A stretch of 64,000 bases of DNA from CAZBYL01 sp964522805 (GCA_964522805.1 CAZFWP010000001.1:6693-70692), one strand, 5' to 3'; shown: positions 25,991 to 35,079, numbered from the stretch's first letter. The notes: generated by a model from the sequence alone, not told the origin. Numbers and translations: made by a program.

Positions 25991-27031
25991 CTATGCGTCC
26001 CCCTTCCGGCAGAAGCGCCCGGTTATGCTCTCCCAGCGGAACTCATAACCTCCGATGATTCCCTCTCGGCGATAGAGAATGATGAATAGCAGCACTACAG
26101 AGAATATGACCATTCTCATTCCGGGGATACCAGCGATTTCAAAGGAACCGAAGCTGATGGAATCTTCCACAAACCGCAGCCATTCAAGCAATACGGTAAT
26201 GACAACTGCTCCCACCATTGAACCGGTAATGGATCCCAGCCCTCCGGCAACAACGATCATCAAAATATTAAAAGTGAGCTGGAAGTTGAACATCTTCGGG
26301 TCGATCGTGGTGATCAGGCTTCCAGTCAAAGCGCCGCCTACTCCGGCGAAGAACGCTCCGACAGCAAAGGAGATAGCTTTGCACTTAAAAGTATTAATAC
26401 CCATCGCTTTCGCCGCGACTTCATCATCTCTGATAGCTCTCAGACAGTTTCCGAAGTTGCTGGAAAGCAGTTTGATGATCACATAAAAGGTAAGCACGCA
26501 CCAAAAATAGTTCCAGCCCAGATTAGCATAGGCGGGGATTCCCTTAAGTCCCAAAGCTCCGTTGGTTATCGGCGTGATATTGGTGAAAACTACTCTGATG
26601 ATCTCTGCAAAACCCAAGGTGGCAATGCCAAGATAGTCTCCGCCCAGGCGCAGCACAGGAAGAGCGATAAGCAGTCCGAATGCCGCAGCGACAAACCCGC
26701 CGGCAAGAACAGAAACAAAAAATGGCGCCTGCATCACGGAAAACGGCCAGATTATCGGCTCAAGAATATACATCATCTCTTTTTGCGCAGCAGGCAGAAT
26801 AAGCAAAGCACTCACATAGGCTCCTATCGCCATAAAACCGGCATGTCCCAAAGAGAACAGCCCGGTAAAACCGTAGATAAGATTCAGGCTGACAGCCAAA
26901 ATAGCGTTAACGGCAATCAAATTTAATACCTGGATTTTGTAGCCGTCCAAATTACCTTGCGCCCACCAAAGAAAAACGGCGAGCACCGCCAGAGATATCA
27001 AGTTGAGGATTATTTTTGTCCGCTGTGTCAT
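25991..27031 (-). CDS. livM: Branched-chain amino acid ABC transporter permease LivM (operon 1)
   Basis: A 346-residue membrane protein with about nine helices and the LivM hallmarks GYTGLFSLGHAGFMAIGAY-type (~55-74) and GGDYLGIATLGFAEIIR (~130-146). It forms the inner-membrane channel with LivH, and shares base 27031 with the LivH stop. The ~20-residue C-terminal tail is charged and cytoplasmic. Confidence 0.93.
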   Translation of the reverse strand: MTQRTKIILNLISLAVLAVFLWWAQGNLDGYKIQVLNLIAVNAILAVSLNLIYGFTGLFSLGHAGFMAIGAYVSALLILPAAQKEMMYILEPIIWPFSVMQAPFFVSVLAGGFVAAAFGLLIALPVLRLGGDYLGIATLGFAEIIRVVFTNITPITNGALGLKGIPAYANLGWNYFWCVLTFYVIIKLLSSNFGNCLRAIRDDEVAAKAMGINTFKCKAISFAVGAFFAGVGGALTGSLITTIDPKMFNFQLTFNILMIVVAGGLGSITGSMVGAVVITVLLEWLRFVEDSISFGSFEIAGIPGMRMVIFSVVLLFIILYRREGIIGGYEFRWESITGRFCRKGDA

Positions 27032-27924
27032 TAGATTTTATCCTCCAGCTTCTCTCCCATAAGACCTGTCGGTTTTACAAAGAGTATCATTATTAAAAGA
27101 ACAAAGGCGAAAGCATCGCGATATCCGGAAAGAGCCGGGAAGAAGGCGATAATCATTATTTCCAGAAAACCGAGAATCAAACCGCCAACCATAGCCCCCT
27201 GGACAGATCCAATACCGCCGAAAACAGCGGCGATAAAGGCTTTAAAGCCGGGAAATACTCCCATAAAGGGATGTATCTGCGGATAACGGAGTGCCCACAT
27301 AATGCCGGCGGCTGCGGCAAGAGCCGAGCCTATGGCAAAGGTCAGAGCGATAATGCGGTCTACCCTCACTCCCATGAGCCTTGTGGTTTCGATGTCTTTC
27401 GAGATCGCCCTCATTGCCAGTCCCGGCGGCGTTCTGTACAGCACCCACAATAGAGCTGCCACCAATAAGAATGTCATAATCGGCACGAAAATAGCCAGCG
27501 GCAGTATACGAATATTACCAAACTGCATCACCGTGACGAGAGCTTCCAGCCTCGGCATGGGCTTTGGCACCCCGGTAAAGAGCACCAAGCAGATATTTTC
27601 AATGAAAAAAGAGACTCCGATGGCACTGATAAGAGCAGATATTCTCGGAGCTTCACGAAGCGGTCTGTAAGCTATTCTGTCTATCATAACGCCAAGAGCC
27701 GCAGTAGAGAGAATTGCAACGAGCACAGCCAAAACCCAAGGAAGGTTTAAAACGGTAATCCCCAAAAAGACAAAATAAGCGCTCATCATAAAGATGTCGC
27801 CATGGGCAAAGTTAATCAGCCTCAGAATGCCATATACCATGGTGTAGCCTATAGCTATCAGTCCATAAAGGCTTCCCAGCGTCAAAGCATTAAAAGCATG
27901 CTGGATAAACATGTCCAGTGTCAT
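27031..27924 (-). CDS. livH: Branched-chain amino acid ABC transporter permease LivH (operon 1)
   Basis: A 297-residue membrane protein with about eight helices, the N-terminal GLSLGSLYGLIAIGYTMVYG-like and INFAHGDIFM motifs, and the cytoplasmic AISKDIETTRLMGV loop for ATPase contact. It follows the binding-protein gene after a strong hairpin. Confidence 0.93.
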   Translation of the reverse strand: MTLDMFIQHAFNALTLGSLYGLIAIGYTMVYGILRLINFAHGDIFMMSAYFVFLGITVLNLPWVLAVLVAILSTAALGVMIDRIAYRPLREAPRISALISAIGVSFFIENICLVLFTGVPKPMPRLEALVTVMQFGNIRILPLAIFVPIMTFLLVAALLWVLYRTPPGLAMRAISKDIETTRLMGVRVDRIIALTFAIGSALAAAAGIMWALRYPQIHPFMGVFPGFKAFIAAVFGGIGSVQGAMVGGLILGFLEIMIIAFFPALSGYRDAFAFVLLIMILFVKPTGLMGEKLEDKI

Positions 27925-27948
27925 AATAATTCGCCTCGTTCCTTAAAA

Positions 27949-27972
27949 GGGGGAAGGCAAAAGCCTTCCCCC
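27949..27972 (-). terminator. Intercistronic hairpin between the binding-protein gene and livH (operon 1)
   Basis: GGGGGAAGGC (27949-27958) pairs perfectly with GCCTTCCCCC (27963-27972) around AAAA; on the minus strand TTTT follows. This can end most transcripts or protect the 3' end, so that the binding protein is made in excess over the membrane parts. Confidence 0.75.
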
Positions 27973-27999
27973 GATATTGTTTGCCTGGCAGGGATAATC

Positions 28000-29133
28000 T
28001 TACTTAGGATCGACAACCGTAAGGAAGATTCTCTTGCCGTTCTTGATCTGCATGATACCGACAGATTTTTCCGCATCATGTGAGGCATTGATAGTCGTCA
28101 TTCCCGTAACACCGGCGAAGTTCTTCGTTGCCGCGAGAGCGTCGGTGATTTTCTGTGAGTTGTCGCTCTTTGCCGATTTGATTGCTTCCATGATTATCAT
28201 GTAGCTGTCATATCCGCAGGCTGCGAGAGCATTAGGATCTTTGCCTTTGAAGGTTTTCTTCCAGTTAGCGGTGAACTTTTTCTGTGTCGGGTTCATCTTC
28301 GGCATTTCCGGAGCGTAGGCAAAGGTTGTGAAGCTGAAACCTTCAACAGATTTACCGCCTATTTTTACAATTTCCGGGTTGTCCATGGCGTCGCCGCCGA
28401 GAATCTTAAACTTGGCTCCGAGTTCTCTTGCCTGGCGCATAATGATCGCACCTTCCGCAAAGTTTGCGGGGATATAGAGAACGTCAGGGTTTTTACTGAT
28501 AATTTCCGTTAGCTGAGCGGTAAAGTCCTGGTCCCCCTTCTGATAATTGAGCTTTGAGACGATTTTACCGCCGTTTTTGGTGAAGTTGCGCTCAAAGAAA
28601 GAGGAAAGACCAACGCTGTAATCTTCAGTTACTTCGATAAGACAGGCAGCCTTCTTAGCCTTAAGAATATCCTTAGCGAAAGCAGCGGCACCGGCTCCCT
28701 GGAAGGGGTCTATAAAGCAAACTCTGAACGAGTATTTTTTACCCTGAGTGACAAGCGGGTTGGTGCAGGAAGTCCCTACCATGGGAACTTTAGCCTTCTC
28801 CGCTACTTCTCCTCCAGCCATAGCGAGCGAGGATCCGTAAGTGCCAATGATAGCGTTTACTTTGTCTTTTTCAACAAGTCTCTTTACCGCGTTAGCTGCC
28901 TCAACCTTGTCGCTTTTGTTGTCTACAACAACAAGCTCAACTTTTTTGCCAAGGACAGTAGGCATATCCTTATGCGCAAGTTTAACTCCGTCCAGTTCAA
29001 GCTGTCCGCCAATAGCGTTACCGCCGGTTATAGGCAGATAGACGCCTATTTTGATGGTCTCCGCCGCCATAGACATTCCTGCTGCCGCAAGAATCACACA
29101 AAAAGCCAGTAAAATTTTCTTCCCCAACTTCAC
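28000..29133 (-). CDS. livK: Branched-chain amino acid binding protein (periplasmic, operon 1)
   Basis: A 377-residue exported protein: an N-terminal signal peptide (~1-23, cut near SMA-AE), then a Peripla_BP_6 type I fold with IKIGVYLPITGGNAIGGQ at the mature start. It captures leucine, isoleucine, valine or related amino acids for the LivHMGF complex. The GTG at 29133 has GGGTG seven bases upstream. A possible -10 (TATAAT) lies at 29194-29199 on the minus strand; the -35 is weak. No lipobox Cys is visible. Confidence 0.92.
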   Translation of the reverse strand: MKLGKKILLAFCVILAAAGMSMAAETIKIGVYLPITGGNAIGGQLELDGVKLAHKDMPTVLGKKVELVVVDNKSDKVEAANAVKRLVEKDKVNAIIGTYGSSLAMAGGEVAEKAKVPMVGTSCTNPLVTQGKKYSFRVCFIDPFQGAGAAAFAKDILKAKKAACLIEVTEDYSVGLSSFFERNFTKNGGKIVSKLNYQKGDQDFTAQLTEIISKNPDVLYIPANFAEGAIIMRQARELGAKFKILGGDAMDNPEIVKIGGKSVEGFSFTTFAYAPEMPKMNPTQKKFTANWKKTFKGKDPNALAACGYDSYMIIMEAIKSAKSDNSQKITDALAATKNFAGVTGMTTINASHDAEKSVGIMQIKNGKRIFLTVVDPK

Positions 29134-29419
29134 TATGCAACACCCTTTCTCTTCTCTACGCTACATTTGAACAAGTTGTTGATACGCATTGTGATTATAG
29201 CCTAAAGTGCTTTAAAATTCACTAGTAAATATATCATGGAGGGTATTTTTTATATTTATTACAAACCTAAATAACGGTTTTTGGAAATATAACGATATAA
29301 AGATTTGTAATATAAACTTTAACCTTTAAAAAATTAATCATCGGCATACTTTATCCTATCATTTATAGGAATGCAAAATTGTAAAATTGAGAGAGCCTTT
29401 CCCTGCTTTACTTAAAAAC

Positions 29420-30103
29420 CTAACCTCTTATTGTGATTCCCGGCAAAAAATCTTGCAATTTCTCTGGCGATACCGCATCCATCTGCATAAATGTTGGATT
29501 TAGACAGTTTACCGGCTTAAAGCACTGAACAAACCAATGCCTATCGTCACACAGCTCTTTTCTGATGGCCCTAAGATCTTCTTCTGTAAGCAAAGCCGGC
29601 ACATATGTGGTTCTGAATTCATAGTCTGGAGCAAATTTTTTGATCAGGGAAATGCTTTCACGAAGTCTTTCAGCTAAGATATCGGCACCGGTAACCCTTT
29701 TTAAAATCCTCTCATCAAAGGGTGCTTTGACGTCCATTGCCACATAAGAGACCAATTTTTGCTCCAGCACAGATGCCAGCAGCTCTGGAAAAGATCCGTT
29801 GGTATCCAGCTTCACCGCCAGCCCACAGCTCTTTATTTCCATAAGCAAATCAGTCAGACCATTCCACAAAAACGGTTCTCCCCCGCTTATCACCACCCCG
29901 TCAAGAAAGTTGCGTCGGCGCAGGATATCTTTAAAGACCTCCTCAGCACAAAGAGGCTCTGTCTGAGAGAGTACTAGCGTGCTGTTATGGCACCACGGAC
30001 AGCGAAAATTACAGCCACTGGTAAAAATAACCGCGGCGACATGCCCGTTCCAATCAAGAAAAGAGGACGGAAGATACCCCCCGACAGTAAGTCCATCAAG
30101 CAT
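29420..30103 (-). CDS. nrdG: Anaerobic ribonucleotide reductase activating protein (radical SAM)
   Basis: A 227-residue radical SAM protein with CNFRCPWCHN near residues 31-40 binding the [4Fe-4S] cluster, and GGEPFLW. It uses S-adenosylmethionine to install the glycyl radical on NrdD. The ATG at 30103 is preferred over the GTG at 30112 because GGGG is eight bases upstream. It lies 90 bases after nrdD, with a hairpin between. It is of the longer NrdG/PflA-like type (~230 residues) rather than the ~155-residue E. coli form. Confidence 0.88.
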   Translation of the reverse strand: MLDGLTVGGYLPSSFLDWNGHVAAVIFTSGCNFRCPWCHNSTLVLSQTEPLCAEEVFKDILRRRNFLDGVVISGGEPFLWNGLTDLLMEIKSCGLAVKLDTNGSFPELLASVLEQKLVSYVAMDVKAPFDERILKRVTGADILAERLRESISLIKKFAPDYEFRTTYVPALLTEEDLRAIRKELCDDRHWFVQCFKPVNCLNPTFMQMDAVSPEKLQDFLPGITIRG

Positions 30104-30129
30104 CAAAAGCACCCCTTCTATTTAAGAAA

Positions 30130-30162
30130 CGGCTGAAAGCGGAGATGTTCCGCCATCAGCCG
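30130..30162 (-). terminator. Hairpin between nrdD and nrdG
   Basis: CGGCTGA/TCAGCCG with an inner GCGGA/TCCGC stem. On the minus strand it is followed only by TTTCTTAAAT, so it is more likely a partial terminator or stabiliser than a full stop. Confidence 0.5.
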
Positions 30163-30194
30163 TGCCGTTGTTTTTGTAAAATTAGCTCCGCTGT

Positions 30195-32330
30195 TTAAGC
30201 AGGTAAGGTCACGGGACGGCGGCAGCGATCTTTAAGTTCGCCGCGCTTTCCGGCGTTCCAAGAAGACGTGCGAGTAAAGTAACCTGTTACGCGAGTTATT
30301 CCATCCACATCAGAAGAGCCGCAGAGAGAACAGCTGTCAGAAAGCCCTCTTTCTATGTGGTTGCACTCATTACAGATGGTGAATTCGGGGCTGAACGCCA
30401 CCTGTGCGTTTTCTGAGTAGCGGAAGGTCTTAATTACAAACGATGCCAGTGCTCTGGGATCGGGTTTATGTTCGCCCATCCATACATGAGTAATGGCTCC
30501 GGCTTTGATCATCGGGTGCATCTCGCCTTCGCGTGTCACCTTGTCGATAGGGTCCTGAACCAACTGATAGTTGAGATGGGTGCTGTTTGTATAATAAATT
30601 TCTCCTGTTTCAAAATTTCCCTTAATGTACTTTTTGGCGGTTTCCGGGTACGCGCGCAAGTCCAACTTGGCAAAACGCAAAGCCGTGCTCTCAGCCGGAG
30701 TCTGTTCTAGCACTATTTTTAGCCCAAGGCGCTCTGAGAGCTGCTGACATTTAAGATCCATGTACTGAATTACCGCCTTGCCAAGCTGCTCAGCCTCATC
30801 ACTCTCATGAAGCTGAGAACCGGTAACAGCCTGCACCATCTCGTTAAGACCAAGTATGCCGATCAAATGGCTGGCTTTTCTCATTCTCAAGTAACTTTCA
30901 TCATCATGAGACACGCACAGCGCCGCAAGCGGTCCGTCAAGCCCCAAGTCCAGGATGCTTTTGATGAAACGCCTTTTTTCGAGGTGCCCTTTCGCCGCCA
31001 GCTCCATCTCTTCATCAATGATATCAAAGAGCAGCTCCTGATCGCCGTTGCACTTGTAGGCAGCGCGCGGCAGGTTCAAAGTAATGTTCTGCAGCGCACA
31101 GTAGCGCATCTTCCAAGGGTGTTTAGCCTCGTTGAGGTCTTCCGGCGTCAGCTCAAATGAGAGACGGCAGCACTCAGACAGTTTGGCGACACCGCCGCGG
31201 TCAAAGACAAAATAGGTATTGCCCTTTTCCGATGCGAGAGTGCAGGCCAAGTCAAGAAATTCTTCCCAGCCCTCTTCTTTGAAGAAATAGTCGGTAATGT
31301 GCAGCAGCGGTTTGGGGAAGAAAAATGGCTGTCCTCTGCTGTCTCCCTGCATATAGACATCAAAGAGCGCTTTGACGAACATCTTCGCTTCTTTATCGTA
31401 GTCTCCATATACTTTTCCTGTAAACTTGCCGCCAGGGCCAATAGCGGGAACATCGCGGAAGTGATTGGGAATTTCGTAGTACAGATTGATGTCGGTAAAG
31501 GCCACCTGCCCGCCGCGCCCTCCCGCGAGCTGGTTAAACTCAAAAATAAGCTGCTGAGCTAACTGTTTATGCTGCTCATAGCTCCAGCCCACAAGGTAGG
31601 GAGCAAAGTACATATTGATGGCATCCCAGCCTATTGCTCCGGCAAAGTGGTTTTGCAGCACGGAGGTCATCTTCAAGATGTGAGCCAACAGAACATCTGC
31701 GTGCTTAGCCGGGTTTGATACGCTGGTAATTGAGGGGATATTAAGTCCGTAGCGGGCGACATAGGCCACGCTCTGACCTGAGCAATATGGTCTGTTGACC
31801 ATGCCAAGGTCGTGAAGGTGGATATCTCCTTTCAGGTGCGCGTCGGCCACATCTTTGCTGAATACCTTGGTCAGCGCGTATTCTTTAAGCACCATCTCCG
31901 CGATGGAGAGGTTGATGGATTCAGGGTTGTGGCTGGTGTTGCTGTTTTCTTTATTTTTACGCAGCATCATTTTTTCCAGGTCATGGACAGGCAGACCGAT
32001 ACGGCTGTGGTCAGCCAGCTTCGCGCCAAGTCCGCGCTGGAAGAGCTTAACGTTTACCATTTCACGGATGATGGTAGTTGTCACATGGCCGCGTCCGTAT
32101 TTAAGCAGTTCTCCTTCAACTTCTAAGGCAATGCCGCCGGCAGTAGCCGGGTCTAAGCCTGCTTCAATAATCAGCGCGTCTCTGATTCTGCTGGCATCCC
32201 AGGGAGAACTTTCTTCCTGAGCCAGAGCATCAACCATTAAGGCAAGGTCTGTGGATTCGCCGGTATTTTCAAAAAGATGTCCCTGTTTGCCAAAATATGA
32301 TTCTGTATCCATAACAGGCTCAATTCCCAT
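30195..32330 (-). CDS. nrdD: Anaerobic (class III) ribonucleoside-triphosphate reductase
   Basis: A 711-residue class III reductase, which makes deoxyribonucleotides without oxygen. Visible features: the GDIHLHDLG stretch, the CCRLSFEL active-site region, a zinc-binding end with CNECNH and CSLCG, and the C-terminal RVTGYFTRTSSWNAGKRGE glycyl-radical region. An N-terminal ATP-cone like segment is weak at best. The ATG at 32330 is preferred (GGAGG nine bases upstream) although the frame is open to 32354; it starts inside the end of nrdR. In operon nrdR-nrdD-nrdG. Confidence 0.95.
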   Translation of the reverse strand: MGIEPVMDTESYFGKQGHLFENTGESTDLALMVDALAQEESSPWDASRIRDALIIEAGLDPATAGGIALEVEGELLKYGRGHVTTTIIREMVNVKLFQRGLGAKLADHSRIGLPVHDLEKMMLRKNKENSNTSHNPESINLSIAEMVLKEYALTKVFSKDVADAHLKGDIHLHDLGMVNRPYCSGQSVAYVARYGLNIPSITSVSNPAKHADVLLAHILKMTSVLQNHFAGAIGWDAINMYFAPYLVGWSYEQHKQLAQQLIFEFNQLAGGRGGQVAFTDINLYYEIPNHFRDVPAIGPGGKFTGKVYGDYDKEAKMFVKALFDVYMQGDSRGQPFFFPKPLLHITDYFFKEEGWEEFLDLACTLASEKGNTYFVFDRGGVAKLSECCRLSFELTPEDLNEAKHPWKMRYCALQNITLNLPRAAYKCNGDQELLFDIIDEEMELAAKGHLEKRRFIKSILDLGLDGPLAALCVSHDDESYLRMRKASHLIGILGLNEMVQAVTGSQLHESDEAEQLGKAVIQYMDLKCQQLSERLGLKIVLEQTPAESTALRFAKLDLRAYPETAKKYIKGNFETGEIYYTNSTHLNYQLVQDPIDKVTREGEMHPMIKAGAITHVWMGEHKPDPRALASFVIKTFRYSENAQVAFSPEFTICNECNHIERGLSDSCSLCGSSDVDGITRVTGYFTRTSSWNAGKRGELKDRCRRPVTLPA

Positions 32331-32799
32331 TACGATGTGCCTCCTTGTCTTCAAGCAGCTTCGCTATTTCATGAGTAAAACTCGATATATCTGTAAATTC
32401 TCTATAAACGGACGCAAACCTGACATAAGCGACCTTATTTATCTTGCGGAGCTCGTCAGAGGCCAGCTCTCCGATAGTAGTAGCAGAGACCTCTCCCTGC
32501 CCGGAAGTGCGCAGCTTATCCTCAATGTGAGCCACGGCCTCTTCGATCTTCTCTAGCTGAACAGGCAATTTCTCACAGGCTCTTTGGAGCCCCCTGGTAA
32601 GCTTTTGCCTGTCAAATGCCTCTCTGCTGCCGTCCTTCTTAACTACCCAGAGATAATTTTTTTCTTCCAAACGCTCATAGGTAGTAAAACGTCCCTGACA
32701 TTCCGGACATTCACGTCTGCGCCTATTGACCTTTCCGTCATCAACGCTCCTGGTCTCTATCACTCTTGTCTCCAATGCTCCGCAAACAGGACAGCGCAT
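32320..32799 (-). CDS. nrdR: Transcriptional repressor NrdR
   Basis: A 159-residue NrdR: a zinc ribbon with CPVC and CPEC (residues 3-6, 31-34) and an ATP-cone (~49-139). It senses ATP/dATP and represses ribonucleotide reductase genes. It heads the nrd operon and has two NrdR boxes around its own promoter, so the whole operon is probably autoregulated. GGAGGGG lies five bases upstream of the ATG. Confidence 0.96.
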   Translation of the reverse strand: MRCPVCGALETRVIETRSVDDGKVNRRRRECPECQGRFTTYERLEEKNYLWVVKKDGSREAFDRQKLTRGLQRACEKLPVQLEKIEEAVAHIEDKLRTSGQGEVSATTIGELASDELRKINKVAYVRFASVYREFTDISSFTHEIAKLLEDKEAHRNGN

Positions 32800-32810
32800 C
32801 TTATCCCCTC

Positions 32811-32856
32811 CACACTATATACACCACGCTTCTAAATTATAACACTATATACAGCG
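32811..32856 (-). promoter_or_regulatory. Pair of NrdR boxes flanking the nrd operon -10 element
   Basis: The 12-mer ACACTATATACA occurs at 32812-32823 and again at 32842-32853, 30 bases centre to centre (about three helical turns), as is usual for paired NrdR boxes. A perfect TATAAT (minus strand, 32836-32841) lies between them. Confidence 0.85.
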
Positions 32857-32934
32857 ATTAGAGAAGTCCTTCTACCTGAAGGCAATGATATTTTACTTCT
32901 AGTAATAATATTTTGTGAAAGAGGTGAAATACAT

Positions 32935-33041
32935 AAAAAAGCGGAGCGAGAACGCGTTCTTTAAATTTTTCACTGCAATAAAGCAGGCAAGGTGCCTCTT
33001 AACGCAGAGAAACTTATGGCGAACGCATCTCGCTCCGGACA
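32935..33041 (-). terminator. Large structured 3' element / terminator after the aminotransferase gene
   Basis: On the minus strand CGGAGCGAGA (33038-33029) pairs with TCTCGCTCCG (32951-32942), followed at once by T6. GCGTT/AACGC continues the stem after a small internal loop. Inside are three more short hairpins: CTCT/AGAG, GGCA/TGCC and CTGC/GCAG. The length (~105 bases) and branching exceed a simple terminator; it may be a structured RNA ending in a terminator. Confidence 0.6.
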
Positions 33042-33076
33042 AATTCCAGCAAATAACCGGTTAAATACTTAAATGA

Positions 33077-34162
33077 TTATTTTTTCTTCAGGACAGATTC
33101 CAAGACGTCCATGCCTTTTTTTACCAGAGCCATGTCGGCCTGACTGCCCATGTGCCCGATGCGGAAAACTTTGCCTGCCAGAGCACCATAGCTTCCGCCT
33201 ACGCCAAGCCCCTCTTCTCTTAGTGCCTTGTCCAGCTCTTCCCACGTCCATCCGTGAGGGACTTTGATCGCCGTCACTGTTGGTGATGCCAGCTCCGCCT
33301 TGCGGGCGTAAAGTTCAAGCCCCATGGCTGCCGCACGGGCGCGGCAGTAAGATGCGGCCTCCTCGTGTCTGCGGTATGAGTTTTCCAGACCTTCGGATAA
33401 TATCGATTTTAGGGCGATATTGAGAGCCGCATTGGCATGCCAGTTGTGGGTGCAGGGCATGAAGCCCTTCTTTGTCACCTCACGCCATGGCAGCATCGCA
33501 TCATAGCCAAAGTAGCCTACCCGCTCCGCCGCTTTCCACGCCCTCTCACTGACAGTGAGTATAGAAAGGTCAGGCAACAGAGAGAGGCACTTCTGGCTTC
33601 CCAGCAGTCCCAAGTCAATTCCCCACTCGTCCACCTTTACATCTGCCCCCACCGCACTGGCGACAAAATCCACACAGAATAGTGCGCCGCTCTCTTTCAC
33701 TATGAGAGCGACATCGGCAATGGGATTCAAAAGTCCGCTTGGTGTTTCACAGTGAACCGCCGTTACCATGTAGGGTTTAAAAGAGGATATTTGTGCGCGC
33801 AGCTCTTCTAAGCTAACAAACTCGCCGTCTGCCGCTTCGAGAATTTTGACTTCTGCGCCCAGCGTTTCCGCCATCTCGCCAAACCCTCTGCCAAAGATTC
33901 CGTTTGAAAGTACCAGCACACGGTCGTTGGCCTTGACGGTACTTTTCAGTGCCCCCCAGAGAATCAGCATCGCCTCTCCTGATTGAATGGTAACTTCGTT
34001 TTTGGTTTTTAAAATTTGCTGTAGAAGCTCCTGGTTTTCCCCAAGCAGAGCATAGAAATCCTTTTCGAGATCGGAGCTTCCGTAATCAGTGAGGTAGGCT
34101 TCACGATATTTGCGCGGAACAGATACTGGCCCCGGAACAAGAGGAATTTTGTATGTTTGCAT
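33077..34162 (-). CDS. Class V aminotransferase (alanine-glyoxylate / serine-pyruvate type)
   Basis: A 361-residue PLP enzyme of the small class V group. Features: N-terminal PLVPGPVSVP, SGEAMLILWGAL, CVDFVASAVG with the PLP-contacting Asp, and the Schiff-base lysine in LLGSQKCLS (~residue 192). Such enzymes transaminate alanine, serine or phosphonate compounds with glyoxylate or pyruvate; the substrate is open. It is monocistronic with GGGAG nine bases before the ATG and is followed by a structured terminator. Confidence 0.88.
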   Translation of the reverse strand: MQTYKIPLVPGPVSVPRKYREAYLTDYGSSDLEKDFYALLGENQELLQQILKTKNEVTIQSGEAMLILWGALKSTVKANDRVLVLSNGIFGRGFGEMAETLGAEVKILEAADGEFVSLEELRAQISSFKPYMVTAVHCETPSGLLNPIADVALIVKESGALFCVDFVASAVGADVKVDEWGIDLGLLGSQKCLSLLPDLSILTVSERAWKAAERVGYFGYDAMLPWREVTKKGFMPCTHNWHANAALNIALKSILSEGLENSYRRHEEAASYCRARAAAMGLELYARKAELASPTVTAIKVPHGWTWEELDKALREEGLGVGGSYGALAGKVFRIGHMGSQADMALVKKGMDVLESVLKKK

Positions 34163-34200
34163 AGTTACTGACTCCCTTCCTGTAATTAATAAAAGTTAAT

Positions 34201-34236
34201 AAAAAAGCGCCGGACATGTTTGTCCGACACTTTTTA
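34201..34236 (-). terminator. Terminator after rpsU-yqeY
   Basis: On the minus strand AAGTGTCGGACA and TGTCCGGCGCTT form a 12-bp stem (two G-T pairs) with loop AACA, followed by a run of six Ts. It lies ~25 bases after the yqeY stop. Confidence 0.85.
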
Positions 34237-34259
34237 TCACAATTAACAGGATGTGCGAA

Positions 34260-34721
34260 TTAAGATAAGGAGGAAAGGTACTTCTGGACTTCCGCCTTAA
34301 CTCTGTTACCGTCCGCCTGACCCTTAGCAGCAGCAATTACCTTGCCCATCATCTTACCCATATCTTTGGGTCCTGAAGCGCCGATTTGAGAAGCAATTTC
34401 AGCCACAATCTTCGCCAGGTCTTCATCAGAAAGCTGGGCGGGCTGGTAAACTTCTAGAATTTTAGCTTCAGCAAGCTCTGAATCTGCTCTGTCAGCAACG
34501 CCGCCGGCCTTGTACATTTCAGCGGCCTCAATGCGCTGCTTAATGAGTCTGCGCACAAGAACAAGCACATCATCGTCAGTCAGAGGGGTATCTTTGCCCT
34601 TTTCAATCTGAGCGAGCTGGATAGCAGACTTCAACATGCGTAGCACAGAAAGCTTAAGCTCATCTCTGCTTTTCATCGCTGCAATCATATCGTTTTGAAT
34701 CTGTGTCACAAGGTTAGACAT
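34260..34721 (-). CDS. yqeY: GatB/YqeY domain protein
   Basis: A 153-residue helical protein of the YqeY family, related to the C-terminal tRNA-binding tail of amidotransferase GatB; usual length ~150. Its cellular role is not established. It lies two bases after rpsU, the common bacterial pairing, and is probably co-transcribed. Confidence 0.92.
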   Translation of the reverse strand: MSNLVTQIQNDMIAAMKSRDELKLSVLRMLKSAIQLAQIEKGKDTPLTDDDVLVLVRRLIKQRIEAAEMYKAGGVADRADSELAEAKILEVYQPAQLSDEDLAKIVAEIASQIGASGPKDMGKMMGKVIAAAKGQADGNRVKAEVQKYLSSLS

Positions 34722-34723
34722 GA

Positions 34724-34912
34724 CTAATAATCAGCCCTCCTGCCCTTGTTTCGGGCCATTTCGGCCTTCTTACGTTTCTTGATTTCGCTGGGTTTCTCGT
34801 AATGTTCATGCTTCTTAGCTTCACGAAGCACGCCCACCTTACGAAGCTCACGCTTAAAACGTTTCAGCGCGTCTTCGATCGACTCGTTATCGCGTCTGGT
34901 TACGGTGGTCAT
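34724..34912 (-). CDS. rpsU: 30S ribosomal protein S21
   Basis: A 62-residue, strongly basic protein matching S21 (RRDNESIEDALKRFKRELRK, then a basic helical tail). It binds the small ribosomal subunit near the anti-Shine-Dalgarno region. GGGGG lies shortly upstream of the ATG. Confidence 0.95.
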   Translation of the reverse strand: MTTVTRRDNESIEDALKRFKRELRKVGVLREAKKHEHYEKPSEIKKRKKAEMARNKGRRADY

Positions 34913-35056
34913 CTACATTCCCCCCTTTCTCAGCCACTTACAAAACAATAATAAAAAAATGTGCAAGCGGGGATAAACACCAAGACATTGTATCCTACAA
35001 TCCCCTTCGGCACAAGCACCAAATAACAATTTTTATGAAAACAAATTATAGAAATA

Positions 35057-35079
35057 TTAGCAAAAGCAATTTTTGCTAA
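35057..35079. terminator. Perfect 9-bp inverted repeat after the helicase gene
   Basis: TTAGCAAAA and TTTTGCTAA flank five bases. It lies ~70 bases after the minus-strand helicase stop in T-rich sequence. A second pair, CTTTTGCC/GGCAAAAG (35090-35097, 35139-35146), lies between it and the stop. A terminator role for the helicase gene is likely but unproven. Confidence 0.45.

Noticed and set aside
29134..29182. 18-codon frame ending in TAGTG at the start of liv operon 1 binding protein, as a possible leader peptide
   Set aside because: It starts right after a -10 element with no ribosome site and has no run of any one amino acid and no terminator.
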